A DNA stretch of 64,000 nt from the NCBI GenBank assembly GCA_021818925.1, contig JAKASU010000002.1, positions 1-64,000 of the forward strand, read 5' to 3'. Source of the stretch: Microcaldota archaeon (GTDB lineage: Archaea > Micrarchaeota > Micrarchaeia > Micrarchaeales > CABMGC01). Under the pieces are notes generated by a model that was given only the letters and a program-made list of their open reading frames with translations, was not told where the DNA came from and searched no databases. Below, piece after piece: positions 41,607 through 50,518 of the stretch; within the stretch, counting starts at the first letter, position 1; each line of letters begins with the position of its first letter. The position numbers and the translations under genes were made by a program.

Positions 41607-42257
41607 TCAGCGCTTCTTCCTCACAACCTTGTAGTTGAAGTACTCGTTGGGCATGGCGTTGGAGAGCGACATGAACATCAGCAGCAGGGCCTCTTGGCCT
41701 CTCGCAGACTTTATCCCCCCGAGGTCTATTATCGACTTCCAGCCGAAGCTCTTCAGCAGCTCCGTCACTTTTGCCTTCGCGGCCTTGTCATCCCCGGATA
41801 TGAAGAGGTCGTGGTCTCCGGGCAGCAGAGACGGGTTGACCTGTATGTCTGTGTTGACTGTATTGAGGGCCTTGACCACCTTCGCCTTAGGGAATGCGCG
41901 CTGCACCTGCTCTCCGAGCGAATCGGTGTTGCTAACTGTAAGCTTCAGCTCTCCCGTAGAGAAGTCGAGCGGATTGGCCACATCGACAAGTATCTTGCCG
42001 TTGAGATTCTTCTCGCCAGCGGATTTCAGCGCCTCGAGCGAGTGCTGTCCGTTGGTAACGTTGAATATTATCTCGCCGAAGGCTGCCGCGTCGGCAAACG
42101 TGCCACGTGACGCTTTTGCTCCGTTGGCCTGTGCCCATGCAGTCGCGTCCTTATTGTCTGCAGTCCTCGATCCCATCTTCACTTCATGGCCCAGTTGCAC
42201 AAGTTTTGTTGCAAGATTTCTCCCCACAGGTCCTGTCCCTAGCATTCCTATCTTCAT
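41607..42257 (-). CDS. NADPH-dependent F420 reductase-like oxidoreductase
   Basis: A 216-residue protein with an N-terminal Rossmann motif KIGMLGTGPVGRNLATKL and MGSRTADNK for the NADP phosphate. DVANPLDFS, KALNTVNTDIQVNP and ISGDDKAAKAKVTELLKSFG are typical of the Fno/YceF-like group of NADP oxidoreductases. Whether F420 is the partner depends on whether this organism makes it; nothing here decides that. It stands alone. Confidence 0.85.
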   Translation of the reverse strand: MKIGMLGTGPVGRNLATKLVQLGHEVKMGSRTADNKDATAWAQANGAKASRGTFADAAAFGEIIFNVTNGQHSLEALKSAGEKNLNGKILVDVANPLDFSTGELKLTVSNTDSLGEQVQRAFPKAKVVKALNTVNTDIQVNPSLLPGDHDLFISGDDKAAKAKVTELLKSFGWKSIIDLGGIKSARGQEALLLMFMSLSNAMPNEYFNYKVVRKKR

Positions 42258-42303
42258 TCCAATCCCTATGCTATGTGTTGCTAAAAATATTTAACTAATA
42301 CGT

Positions 42304-42497
42304 TCAGAGCTCGCACAACGCGTCAATTGGCTCCATCTTGCCCGCGCACCATATGCAGGATAACGTCCTGCTATCGCGCTTACGATTATCGCGATGATGA
42401 GAGTGGTCGGATCGTGGATGGGCCCGCTGAGAGTCGGACTCAGCTCTCCACTCTGTGAAAGTGGCGTCTTACCGATGGACCACGAGCCCTCCTTTTT
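42304..42497 (-). pseudogene. remnant of an FtsX/MacB-type ABC permease C-terminus
   Basis: In one minus frame the translation reads WSIGKTPLSQSGELSPTLSG, then DPTTLIIAIIVSAIAGRYPA. The next frame continues AGKMEPIDALCEL and a stop at 42304. Together they match the last helix and tail of MacB/FtsX permeases (consensus IAGLYPARRAAKLDPIEALR). A frameshift after RYPAYGAR and the loss of everything upstream show that this is a decayed end, not a working gene. It fills most of the 278-base gap. Confidence 0.72.
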
Positions 42498-42535
42498 AAT
42501 AAGTTAGCAACATATTAAATGCATTAAGTGGGGGC

Positions 42536-43072
42536 ATGCCTTACTACACGCGCAGGGGCGACGACGGGACGAGCGGCCTGCTTGGGGAGGGAAGGCCGGC
42601 GAAGAACGATCCGGTCTTCAACGCAATAGGCGAGATTGACGAGCTGAACAGCGCCATAGGCATAGCGCTCTACTACACGCACGACGACATCGTGAGGAAG
42701 CACCTCAAAGTAGTGCAGAACGAGCTCTTCATCATAGGTGCGAACCTTGCGTCGCCCAAGGTGAAGATAGTGCATGCAAGCCTTGACGCCGCGTCTGTCG
42801 TGAGGCTAGAGGGCGCGATAGATGAGATGGGCGGAAGGTTGCCTGCGTTGAAGAAGTTCGTGATTCCGGGAGGCTGTGAAGCGGCCGTGCACCTCCACCT
42901 TGCGAGGTCTGTTGCAAGGCGGGCTGAGAGAAGCATCGTTGCGCTCTCGAAGAAGCGCAGAGTTGACAAGGCGCTTGTGAGCTACATGAACAGGCTCTCG
43001 TCATATCTGTTCGTCGCCGCGCTCTACCTGAACTACACCGAGGGTATTAAAGAGGTTCACCCGACTTATTAG
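42536..43072 (+). CDS. PduO-type cob(I)alamin adenosyltransferase
   Basis: A 178-residue trimeric enzyme that adenosylates cobalamin. TRRGDDGTSGLLGEGRPAKNDP, GEIDELNSAIG and the ATP/cobalamin-site RSVARRAERSIVAL are conserved. No other cobalamin gene is in the window, and the MetE-like enzyme does not need B12. The cofactor may serve a class II ribonucleotide reductase or mutase elsewhere. An AT-rich promoter (ATATTAAATGC) lies about 25 bases upstream. Confidence 0.94.
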   Translation: MPYYTRRGDDGTSGLLGEGRPAKNDPVFNAIGEIDELNSAIGIALYYTHDDIVRKHLKVVQNELFIIGANLASPKVKIVHASLDAASVVRLEGAIDEMGGRLPALKKFVIPGGCEAAVHLHLARSVARRAERSIVALSKKRRVDKALVSYMNRLSSYLFVAALYLNYTEGIKEVHPTY

Positions 43073-43087
43073 CGTAGATGAGGTTGA

Positions 43088-43711
43088 ATGAGGAAGATAA
43101 TAGTATCGGAGTTCGTTAGCCTAGATGGCGTGATGGAAGCGCCTGACAAGTGGAGCTTCCGGTTCTGGAACGAGGAGACCGCGCAGTACAAGTATGATGA
43201 ATTGTTTGCGAGCGAGGCGCTGCTTATCGGCCGCGTGACCTACCTGATTTTCGCTGAGGCATGGCCGAAGATGAACCAGAAGGAGATGATTGAGAACGTG
43301 AAGCGGGCGGGCGGAGACACCTCGGCTATGGAGGCGGACACGTCCGGCGAGGGAGGAGACAAATTCACCGAGAGGATGAACGGGATACAGAAGTTCGTGG
43401 TATCTAACACGCTCGAGAAGGCAGAATGGAACAACTCCAGGCTAATCAAGGGAGACGTGTTCGGCGAGCTGGAGAAGATTAAACACACGCGCGGCGGCCC
43501 GATACTAGTGGAAGGAAGCGCGCAGCTGGTAAACGGACTGATCAAAGAAGGGCTTGTTGACGAGATGCGCCTTATGGTCTTCCCTGTGGTGGTCGGGAGC
43601 GGCAAGCACCTTTTCGGCGAGGGGCTCGACAAGACCCGGCTAAAGCTTGTGAAGACAAAGAAGTTCAAGACCGGGGTCGTGGTGCTGACCTACAAGACCG
43701 TCAAGAGCTAG
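43088..43711 (+). CDS. dihydrofolate reductase-like protein (RibD C-terminal family)
   Basis: A 207-residue reductase fold. IIVSEFVSLDGVMEAPDKWS, LLIGRVTYLIFAEAWPKM, the nucleotide loop GPILVEGSAQLVNGLIKEGL and a C-terminal TGVVVLTYK follow the RibD_C/YyaP group. NADPH binding is expected; the substrate (pterin, riboflavin intermediate or other) is not known for these single-domain forms. It is 15 bases after the PduO gene. It converges with ScpB with an 11-base overlap. Confidence 0.88.
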   Translation: MRKIIVSEFVSLDGVMEAPDKWSFRFWNEETAQYKYDELFASEALLIGRVTYLIFAEAWPKMNQKEMIENVKRAGGDTSAMEADTSGEGGDKFTERMNGIQKFVVSNTLEKAEWNNSRLIKGDVFGELEKIKHTRGGPILVEGSAQLVNGLIKEGLVDEMRLMVFPVVVGSGKHLFGEGLDKTRLKLVKTKKFKTGVVVLTYKTVKS

Positions 43712-44177
43712 CTGGAGCGTTGAAGTACTCCTTGAACTTGTTCGTCGTGCTTATGCGCCAGCTCCTGCCCTGCTTCTTCCTCTCTATGAAACCGTGCTCC
43801 AGCAATTCCTTTATGTGGTCGTACGTCGAGGTGCCGAAGACCTTGACCAGGTAGCTCTGCAGCGCGTTGTTGTTCTGGCTCACGTATGCGAGCACCTTGA
43901 GTGAGCCTCTGGTTATGTCGGGCCCGCTCGCAAGCACGCTCACCCTGCTCGCGTATGGCTCGCGAAGCGCGAACATGTACTTCTTGTCTATCTCCAGTAT
44001 CTCAAGCGCGGTCTCCCTGCCGCTGTACTCCTCCTTGAGCTCGTTGAGCATCTGCTCGATGTGGCCTATCGACTTTATGCCGGTGATGCCGGAGAGGTCG
44101 CTGGCGCTCATGGCGTTGGGGCTCATGAACAGCGCCGCCTCTATCAGTCTCTTGTAATCAAGCTGCTCGTCTGCCAT
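43701..44177 (-). CDS. scpB: segregation and condensation protein ScpB
   Basis: A 158-residue double winged-helix protein. YKRLIEAALFMSPNAMSASDL, then GSLKVLAYVSQNN and YDHIKELLEHGFIE match ScpB. It forms the SMC-ScpAB condensin with the kleisin encoded eight bases upstream. The SMC gene is not in the window. Confidence 0.92.
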   Translation of the reverse strand: MADEQLDYKRLIEAALFMSPNAMSASDLSGITGIKSIGHIEQMLNELKEEYSGRETALEILEIDKKYMFALREPYASRVSVLASGPDITRGSLKVLAYVSQNNNALQSYLVKVFGTSTYDHIKELLEHGFIERKKQGRSWRISTTNKFKEYFNAPASS

Positions 44178-44185
44178 GCCTATTC

Positions 44186-44893
44186 CTAATTGAGCGACAC
44201 AAGTATCTCGCCGAAGAAGGTCTCCTGCAAGAGGAGCACCTTGTTCTTGTTGGCGAGGAACAGCAGGGGTATGAATACCTCGATTATCGGGTTCTCTGGC
44301 TTTGCTGCGTCGCAGATAATAGAGTAGGTTGCCATCTTGCTTCCGTCCACGTTCTTCTTTATAAGCTTGAGCACCTTCTCCACGTCAACCTCTACATCGG
44401 CGTGGCTGAATACGACTGGTATGGGCATTGGATTAGCCGATACAGCCTGCTGCTCCCTGTACTCCTTTAGCTTCATCGCCTCTTCGAGCGCGCCTATCAG
44501 CTCGTTGAGAGAGATGCGCCTCTTCGGCGGCAGCCTAAGCCTAACGGAAAGGCCCTCGGCAGGCACGTACGGTGGTAGCATCTCCTCTTCCTGCATCGGC
44601 TCGGCATCCCCTTTCTCATCGAGCTCGAGCATGTCGCTCTTCATACGCAGCAGTATAGCAGCAGCGAGGATTATGTTCGCGGGAACGCGGAGATCGAGCA
44701 CCTTCATGCGCTTTACCACGCTAACGTAGGCTTCGACTATGGCTATCAGGTCTATGTCCCAGGGGTTGAGCTCGTTGCTCTTCACCAGCTCCGTGAGTAT
44801 GTCCTTCCACGTAGCTTCGCGCACAAGCCCCTCTATGTCAAACTTGCTGACGCTGATCGCACTGCTCGCGGTTTCGCTGGTCGCATCCTGCAT
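44186..44893 (-). CDS. scpA: segregation and condensation protein ScpA (kleisin)
   Basis: A 235-residue kleisin. The N-terminal part has EATWKDILTELVKSNELNPWDIDLIAI, the mark of ScpA, shown here by NELNPWDIDL. RVPANIILAAAILLRMKSDML follows. The C-terminal winged helix ends VFIPLLFLANKNKVLLLQE, which would contact the SMC head. It is co-transcribed with ScpB. Confidence 0.94.
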   Translation of the reverse strand: MQDATSETASSAISVSKFDIEGLVREATWKDILTELVKSNELNPWDIDLIAIVEAYVSVVKRMKVLDLRVPANIILAAAILLRMKSDMLELDEKGDAEPMQEEEMLPPYVPAEGLSVRLRLPPKRRISLNELIGALEEAMKLKEYREQQAVSANPMPIPVVFSHADVEVDVEKVLKLIKKNVDGSKMATYSIICDAAKPENPIIEVFIPLLFLANKNKVLLLQETFFGEILVSLN

Positions 44894-44996
44894 CGCTCTG
44901 TCGCCGAATATAGCTCTTCGTTATAGGAATAAAAAACTTATCTCTGGGAGCGTCAGTTAACCTTAATATCTTTTTAGCCCATAAAACACTGATACT

Positions 44997-46616
44997 ATGC
45001 CTAGTTTTCAGAACGAATCGACATACAAGAAGCACATGGAGCAGGGTAGCGAGCAGGAGTTCGACAGGCTGTTCGACCGGGCCGTGGAGAAGGCGAAGGC
45101 CGAGGTGCTCGGCAAGAGGCACGGGATGTTCATAGGCGGGAACGAGCTCTTCGCCGGCGTGGAGCTTGTTGAGAACTCGCCGATAGACGGAACGAAGATA
45201 GGCACATTCCAGAAGGGGAGCCGAGAACATGCGAAGCAGGCGATAGGGGCGGCGAAGGGCGCATTCGCGGCGTGGTCCGCCGTTGACTATAGGGAGCGCG
45301 CCAGGATAATGCAGAAAGCGGCCGAGGTTTTTAGGAAGCGCAAGTTCGATGTAGCGGCGGTGCTGAGCATAGAGAACGGCAAGACGAGGTACGAGTCTGT
45401 GGGCGAGGTTGACGAGGCCATAGACTTCCTGAACTACTACTCGCAGGAGATGCTGAAGAACAAGGGCTTCGTGAGGAAGGCGAAGATAACGGCGAGCACG
45501 AAGCAGGTCAGCGCGGGCTTCCAGGGAGCGCCAGGAAACGAGGAGAAGATAACGATCCCGCTAAGGCCGTACGGCGTCTTTGGTGTAATCGCACCGTTCA
45601 ACTTCCCGATATCGATCGCGACGGGCATGAGCGCCGGAGCGCTGATAACAGGCAATACTGTTGTCTTCAAGCCCTCGTCTACCGACAACATGACCATGCT
45701 GACCGGCCTGATGATATACGAGATATTCAAGGAAGCGGGGGTGCCGAACGGGGTGTTCAACTACATAACGGGACCGGGTTCTGAGGTGGGAGACGAGCTC
45801 GTCTCAAGCAGGGATGTGAGCGGCATCGCGTTCACCGGCTCGAGGACTACGGGCCTGGGAATGATCAAGAGATCGCTGGAACTCGGGCTGCAGAAGGCGT
45901 TTGTTGTTGAAATGGGCGGCAAGAACCCGGCAATAGTGAGCAAGAAGGCGGATATCCAAGATGCGGTAGACGGCATAGCGAGCGCGGCCTTCGGGTTCGA
46001 CGGACAGAAGTGCAGCGCCTGCTCGAGGGTATACGTGCAAGAAGCGATAAAGGAGGAGTTCGTGAGCAAGCTCATAGACAAGATGCGCAGCTTCAAGATA
46101 GGCGACCCGCTTAAGAAAGAGGTGTACATGGGCCCGCTGATAAGCCAGAAGGCGATGGCGAAGTACAAGGAGAGCATAGAGGAGGCGAAGAGATCGGGCA
46201 GGATCCTCTACGGAGGCAACGCCGTCAGCACGGGGCTGAACGGTGCCTATGTCGAGCCGGCGCTGATAGAAATACCTCAGGAGAACAGGCTGATGCACGA
46301 GGAGCTGTTCGTGCCCATACTCTCGCTCGATACCTTCAAGAAGTTTGACGAGGCGATGCAGAAGGCGAATGACGTTGAGTTCGGGCTGACCGCGGGATTG
46401 TACAGCAAGAACCGCAAAGAGATCAGCGAGTTCGCGCAGGGCATACAGGCAGGCGTGGTGTACATAAACAGGCGCACGAGCGCGACGACAGGGGCGATAG
46501 TGGGCATGCATACATTCGTTGGCTGGAAGGGAAGCGGGCTCACGGGCAAGGGAACGGGGAGCAAGCATTACCTGCAGCAGTTCATGCGGGAGCAGAGCAT
46601 TGCGATATCGAGATAG
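44997..46616 (+). CDS. aldehyde dehydrogenase, probably 1-pyrroline-5-carboxylate dehydrogenase
   Basis: A 539-residue NAD(P)-dependent aldehyde dehydrogenase. VFGVIAPFNFPISIATGM, the glutamate in VVEMGGKNP and the catalytic Cys339 in FDGQKCSACSRVYV are intact. The length and ending TSATTGAIVGMHTFVGWKGS fit the P5CDH (RocA/PutA) branch, which oxidises glutamate semialdehyde to glutamate. The usual QPFGG is changed to HTFVG. Succinic semialdehyde or other substrates cannot be ruled out. Proline dehydrogenase is not nearby. Confidence 0.88.
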   Translation: MPSFQNESTYKKHMEQGSEQEFDRLFDRAVEKAKAEVLGKRHGMFIGGNELFAGVELVENSPIDGTKIGTFQKGSREHAKQAIGAAKGAFAAWSAVDYRERARIMQKAAEVFRKRKFDVAAVLSIENGKTRYESVGEVDEAIDFLNYYSQEMLKNKGFVRKAKITASTKQVSAGFQGAPGNEEKITIPLRPYGVFGVIAPFNFPISIATGMSAGALITGNTVVFKPSSTDNMTMLTGLMIYEIFKEAGVPNGVFNYITGPGSEVGDELVSSRDVSGIAFTGSRTTGLGMIKRSLELGLQKAFVVEMGGKNPAIVSKKADIQDAVDGIASAAFGFDGQKCSACSRVYVQEAIKEEFVSKLIDKMRSFKIGDPLKKEVYMGPLISQKAMAKYKESIEEAKRSGRILYGGNAVSTGLNGAYVEPALIEIPQENRLMHEELFVPILSLDTFKKFDEAMQKANDVEFGLTAGLYSKNRKEISEFAQGIQAGVVYINRRTSATTGAIVGMHTFVGWKGSGLTGKGTGSKHYLQQFMREQSIAISR

Positions 46617-46625
46617 GGTGCAAGC

Positions 46626-47036
46626 TTGCTGGGCCGTGCGATATACGAGTTTCTGAAGAAGAAGCCGTACAAGACGACCACAATCACGTACAAGAGGAAC
46701 AGGTTCAGGGTCGAGGTCGCTGACACGTTCCTGAAGAAGATGGTAGGGCTCATGTACAGGGAGAAGATGGGCAGGGAGAAGGGCATGCTCTTCCCGATAG
46801 CCGAACCCGGGGTCCTGGCCTCAACCATAACCATGATGAACATGAAGTTCAGCATAGACATACTCTGGCTGGACGAGAGAAAGAGGGTTGTTGACATCGT
46901 CGAGAGGGCGCAGCCATCATCGTCGCTCTTCGATTCCTACAAGCCGAGGAAAGCGGCGAAGTATGTGCTCGAGCTCGATGCCGGAGCGATAAAGAAGCTC
47001 GAAATAAAGAGAGGGGACAAGATATCATTCGGCTAG
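46626..47036 (+). CDS. DUF192-family protein
   Basis: A 136-residue DUF192 domain with an N-terminal basic helix. VEVADTFLKKMVGLMYREKM, GMLFPI, TITMMNMKFSIDILWLDERK and a C-terminal LELDAGAIKKLEIKRGD give a clear match. Function is unknown; many members are exported, but this N-terminus (FLKKKPYKTTTI) has no obvious signal. It starts at TTG 46626, ten bases after the aldehyde dehydrogenase. Confidence 0.88.
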   Translation: MLGRAIYEFLKKKPYKTTTITYKRNRFRVEVADTFLKKMVGLMYREKMGREKGMLFPIAEPGVLASTITMMNMKFSIDILWLDERKRVVDIVERAQPSSSLFDSYKPRKAAKYVLELDAGAIKKLEIKRGDKISFG

Positions 47037-47335
47037 GCTTCCTTAAGTCTCAGCAGGTAGGGTTTCCCATCAGGACCTTCTGTTGTGAACGTTCTCACCC
47101 ACGCTTCCGCATTCCTTACAAGATCGGCGAGGCCGATGATCATGTCGGCAACGTTCTGCCTTCCGCGCATCTCCACCATGTCAGGGTCGTAGCGCCCTTC
47201 GCGTATCGCGGTCTTGACCGCCTGGTCGTGACGCATCTTCTCCACCGCTTCGTTGAACGAGCGCGTGCTGACCCTTGCAGTATCGAAGTTTCTCAGCGGG
47301 TTGACGCCGCTCTCTTCATCCCCTGACATAAGCAT
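47033..47335 (-). CDS. hypothetical protein
   Basis: Not recognised. A 100-residue soluble, charged protein with a helical middle (FNEAVEKMRHDQAVKTAIRE, NVADMIIGLADLVRNAEAWV). It ends with a short beta segment (KPYLLRLKEA). It overlaps the DUF192 gene by four bases on the other strand and is divergent from the next hypothetical gene. Confidence 0.62.
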   Translation of the reverse strand: MLMSGDEESGVNPLRNFDTARVSTRSFNEAVEKMRHDQAVKTAIREGRYDPDMVEMRGRQNVADMIIGLADLVRNAEAWVRTFTTEGPDGKPYLLRLKEA

Positions 47336-47421
47336 GCGAGGATACTTCCAATGGCGCCTATTAATTACTATTTAGTGGATTCGTCAGTTGCAGAGAGCCG
47401 GGTATGCTATAAGAAGCTATC

Positions 47422-47976
47422 ATGCGAGATGAGAATATGGCCGGAGAGAGGTTCAAGGAGAGGTTCTCGTCAGCGGCGGTAGAGAACTTTGTGACCGACG
47501 CTTTTGCGCTGACAGGCTTCTTCTCGAACATGGACAATGAGAAGGCGTCGTTCGTGACAAGCCGCGTGCTCTCATATGACTACGCGAACATAAACCCCAG
47601 GCTCTTTGCAAACATGCTGGTGGGAAAGGTGGTAGAGGCGGCGAACGAGATGGGATTCGCAACGAAGATGATAACGGAGCGCGACGACCGTGGAAGGGTG
47701 CTCAGGCAGGTGGGGATTGCAAGAAGAGGGTCGAGAAGGGCGGTGATACAGATAAAGGAGGTGTCTGACGATGAGCTCTGGCAGACAGACTACTACAGCA
47801 GATTCATGGTAGGCGGCTTCATGAAGCGCGGCGCGGCTGAAGGCAAACAGGGCAGGAGGTTCTACAAAGACGTTGACGAGCTGGTAGGCAGGGCGATCGA
47901 CAAGCTCTTCGCGAAGCAGGGCGCCGGGGAGATTGCGATACTGCTCAGAGACAGCATCCCCGGTTACATACAGTAA
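47422..47976 (+). CDS. hypothetical protein
   Basis: Not recognised. The 184-residue soluble product starts MRDENMAGERFKERF and contains LFANMLVGKVVEAANEMGF and DEVLGRAIDKLFAKQGAG-like helices (here VDELVGRAIDKLFAKQG). There are no cysteines or membrane segments. Its stop codon TAA directly abuts the convergent tRNA-Thr gene, sharing one base with the tRNA discriminator. Confidence 0.65.
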   Translation: MRDENMAGERFKERFSSAAVENFVTDAFALTGFFSNMDNEKASFVTSRVLSYDYANINPRLFANMLVGKVVEAANEMGFATKMITERDDRGRVLRQVGIARRGSRRAVIQIKEVSDDELWQTDYYSRFMVGGFMKRGAAEGKQGRRFYKDVDELVGRAIDKLFAKQGAGEIAILLRDSIPGYIQ

Positions 47977-48047
47977 GCCGCCGGCGAGGATTGAACTCGC
48001 GACCTTGTGCTTACCATGCACACGCTCTACCACTGAGCTACAGCGGC
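47976..48047 (-). tRNA. tRNA-Thr (GGU)
   Basis: The acceptor GCCGCTG/CGGCGGC, D arm GCTC-AGTGGTA-GAGC, anticodon stem TGTGC/GCACA with loop AT-GGT-AA, and T arm GCGAG-TTCAATC-CTCGC are complete. Anticodon GGU reads threonine; the discriminator is U. There is no intron. TATA-like boxes lie 25-33 bases upstream. Confidence 0.94.
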
Positions 48048-48126
48048 TTGAGCGATTAATATCTATCAAACCTTATATACTATATCTGCCTAACGCGCTA
48101 GCGTACTCTAAACTCAACGACAATGT

Positions 48127-48648
48127 TCAGTGCAATACGCCCAAAGAATCGACCAGCCTGCTAAAATCTTTCTTTGAAACCCACTCTACCTCCAGATACC
48201 TGATGAGGGCTGAACCAGACAGGCCAAGCCGCCTAGCCTCCGCGACAGTTTTCTTATACGCCTCCAGCTCCGTGGGCCTGTCAACATAAGCGAACCTTTT
48301 GTCAAACAGCTCCATTCCTTTCTCATACTGACGTATGTGCACCAGTTCGTGAATGACATCGAGGTAGACGTACACTCTCTTGCCTCGCTTGAGGTAATCC
48401 GCATTGACTACAAGCCTGCCGTTCCTGTCATCTATGTACATGTAGCCTCTTCCTTTCTCAATAACCACCTCAAGATCTGCCAGCGCCTTGCGTGTTCTTT
48501 TCCCAAAAATGCCCCTTACGGCCCCAACGCTATCGAAGCCAACAAAGACGTCCACGAACCTGTGGAGCCCGGGCCTGGCGCCGCGGTTTATCCTGACATG
48601 CAAATCGGCCATCTTCATCCTTCTGCTCTGTTTCGAGCCACCGCACAA
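48127..48648 (-). CDS. putative zinc metalloprotease-like protein (HELVH)
   Basis: A 173-residue protein not matched to a named family. It has the zincin motif H100-E-L-V-H104 in a helix (YLDVIHELVHIRQYEKG), and acidic candidates for a third ligand follow in RPTELEAYKK (Glu127, Glu129). The N-terminal half is a basic beta-rich domain. The size suggests a minimal gluzincin-like enzyme. No signal peptide is seen, so it is probably cytoplasmic. ATG 48612 (MADLHVRI) is an equally good start. Confidence 0.65.
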   Translation of the reverse strand: MCGGSKQSRRMKMADLHVRINRGARPGLHRFVDVFVGFDSVGAVRGIFGKRTRKALADLEVVIEKGRGYMYIDDRNGRLVVNADYLKRGKRVYVYLDVIHELVHIRQYEKGMELFDKRFAYVDRPTELEAYKKTVAEARRLGLSGSALIRYLEVEWVSKKDFSRLVDSLGVLH

Positions 48649-48738
48649 CTGCGCTTTCTCCGAACAAAACGTATCAGTCCCGAAAAATCACCAATCAATT
48701 ATTAAACATTAAATTACATACAGTTATAGAGTGGTTGT

Positions 48739-49740
48739 GTGAGGAACTATTTTGCGGCTGCGCTGGCAATGCTTGTCTTTTCGCTGCTCATGGCTAACGT
48801 TGTTTCTGCTTACGGCTATGGCACATCCAGCATCTCGCTGAATTCGAATGGCTCCAGCCTGGCTGCAGGCGGCAGCACTTCGGTGGGCTACACCGTGAGC
48901 CTCGCGAGCGGCAGCACCTGGGGAACGACGCTCAGTGTTGTGAACGCGCAACAGCTAAGCTCCAGCGGCATATCGGTGAGCCTGAGCAACACCTACGGAG
49001 ACCCGACATACTCAGGAACTATGACAGTAAATGTTGGCGCATCGGCGCAACCCGGGAACTATACAATAACGCTTTCCGCGACGGGCGATGACCCATCGTC
49101 AAGCAATGCCAACTTCGTGCTTACCGTGCTTGCGCCCGCCCCTGCTACGACAGCCCAGACGACAACTGCGGCAGGCCAGACAACATCGCAGCAGACCACA
49201 AGCGTGCAGCAGACCACCACGGCGCCGAAGCCCACGACCACAGCCAACTCCAGCACAACAGGAGTAGGCGCGTATTACAGCCCTGGAAACGGGACAGCGC
49301 AGATCGCTTCCTCTATTTTGATAGTGATAATAGTACTCGCTGCCCTATACGGACTGTTCGCGTGGAAGAGCAGGCTGGCCAGGCTCGCGGTCATAGGAGT
49401 GGCACTGATTCTGATAGGCACTGTCGTTTGGCTGTACGGCGATTACGCTGGCGGGATCCAGTCATACATCTGGGGTGGATTCGCTGTCATACTGGTAGGA
49501 ACGGCCGTTTGGGTTTACGGAGACATGAAGGGAGGAACATTCAGGCAGAGAGTAGGCAAGCTCGTCTGGCTCAGCATAATACTAATACTGATAGGGGCGA
49601 TAGGCTGGGCGTACGGTGAACTCTACGCTCCTGGAATGTCGGCTTATTGGTGGGGAGGGACCGCGTTGCTTGTGATTGGCACGCTGATATGGCTCTATGG
49701 AGACACAAAGTCGGGCGCGTTCCTTAGAAAGGGCAAGTAA
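48739..49740 (+). CDS. surface protein with Thr-rich stalk and four-fold membrane repeat
   Basis: A 333-residue exported protein. Signal peptide at residues 1-25 (MRNYFAAALAMLVFSLLMAN), then a beta-sandwich-like external domain (to about 130). A Thr/Gln/Ala-rich linker (130-175) follows. The C-terminal 150 residues hold about five hydrophobic helices; four are tandem repeats of about 30 residues, each ending W-x-YG-D/E (VVWLYGDY, AVWVYGDM, IGWAYGEL, LIWLYGDT). The start codon is GTG 48739. The repeat has no known name to me. The external domain recalls COG1470/CARDB-type folds. Confidence 0.72.
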   Translation: MRNYFAAALAMLVFSLLMANVVSAYGYGTSSISLNSNGSSLAAGGSTSVGYTVSLASGSTWGTTLSVVNAQQLSSSGISVSLSNTYGDPTYSGTMTVNVGASAQPGNYTITLSATGDDPSSSNANFVLTVLAPAPATTAQTTTAAGQTTSQQTTSVQQTTTAPKPTTTANSSTTGVGAYYSPGNGTAQIASSILIVIIVLAALYGLFAWKSRLARLAVIGVALILIGTVVWLYGDYAGGIQSYIWGGFAVILVGTAVWVYGDMKGGTFRQRVGKLVWLSIILILIGAIGWAYGELYAPGMSAYWWGGTALLVIGTLIWLYGDTKSGAFLRKGK

Positions 49741-49741
49741 T

Positions 49742-50104
49742 TCAGGTGAACCTGTTGGCAAGGGCTATTACAAGGCCTATCAGCACAGGTATCTCGTCGC
49801 CGAAATCGTTCGTGCCAGCTTCAACGAAAAGACCGTATACCTGAAACAGGAGCGCGACCACGAACAGCGCGAATACGAGGTTGTTCTGCGTCAGCAGGCT
49901 CTTTATAGAAACTTTCTTCCATGACACAGCGAGGTACACTACCGCTATCAGCGCCATAGCGGCAATGCCGAAATCGTCAGTGGCATGAGAGGCCACATCA
50001 AGCTCCCCGAATGCGTCCAGCAGCATAGCAATGAAGAAGAAAACAGCCAGGAAGGCGAACACCCTGCGCTTCTCCAGCTCGTGCTGCGGTGTCGCGTTGG
50101 CCAC
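49742..50104 (-). CDS. four-helix membrane protein
   Basis: Not recognised. The 120-residue protein has hydrophobic helices at about 14-33, 44-62, 73-95 and 101-118, joined by short loops rich in Asp (DAFGELDVASHATDDFG). It starts with a polar, charged head (MANATPQHELEKRR). It converges with the surface-protein gene, one base apart. Confidence 0.72.
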   Translation of the reverse strand: MANATPQHELEKRRVFAFLAVFFFIAMLLDAFGELDVASHATDDFGIAAMALIAVVYLAVSWKKVSIKSLLTQNNLVFALFVVALLFQVYGLFVEAGTNDFGDEIPVLIGLVIALANRFT

Positions 50105-50518
50105 ACGTTCACCAAATCAACATATACTGAAACGCATAATAATGTTGCGACGGAGACCACCGCAGCGCAGGTAGCACACATGCAACCCGGAGTTCGCGAT
50201 CTCCGCTCCAGAACTGGCGCGGATAGACACGGCGCTGATGATCATAATTGCAGTAGTGCCGTTCCTCGTAAGCCGCAACAAGCCGCACGGAAAGCGGCGG
50301 ACTGAGAGTGGCAAAGGCGAGAGCATTCCTTAAAATGACAAGGGCAGGGGCTAGCGGCTTTGCAGTCAAGTCACTATTTTAAATACCGACTATTCCGCTA
50401 TTCCACAAAAACGATTCGGTTAGAAATCTATAAATATAGTAAATGTGATGCCTACCTTAACTCTTGTGTTCGGCGCGCGTGGAGGATGCACGAAACAAGA
50501 GAAATAGGGGGAACATGA
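50105..50518. other. 414-base region without a supported gene
   Basis: Several frames are open, but none resembles a protein family or has a good start. One plus-strand frame without a start codon ends ALMIIIAVVPFLVSRNKPHG near 50220-50330, which could be the tail of a lost membrane protein. The right part holds the promoter of the next gene: AATCTATAAATATAG at about 50426-50440 and an 80-base leader with GGGGG before the ATG. Confidence 0.45.

Noticed and set aside
47422..47976. Gene overlap with tRNA-Thr as evidence of a false gene
   Set aside because: Only one base is shared, and the frame is otherwise long and protein-like; kept as hypothetical.
50105..50369. Possible small genes on either strand
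   Set aside because: No frame has both a start and a recognisable domain. One plus-strand tail looks like a membrane helix, but it has no upstream start, so it is described only as part of a gap.
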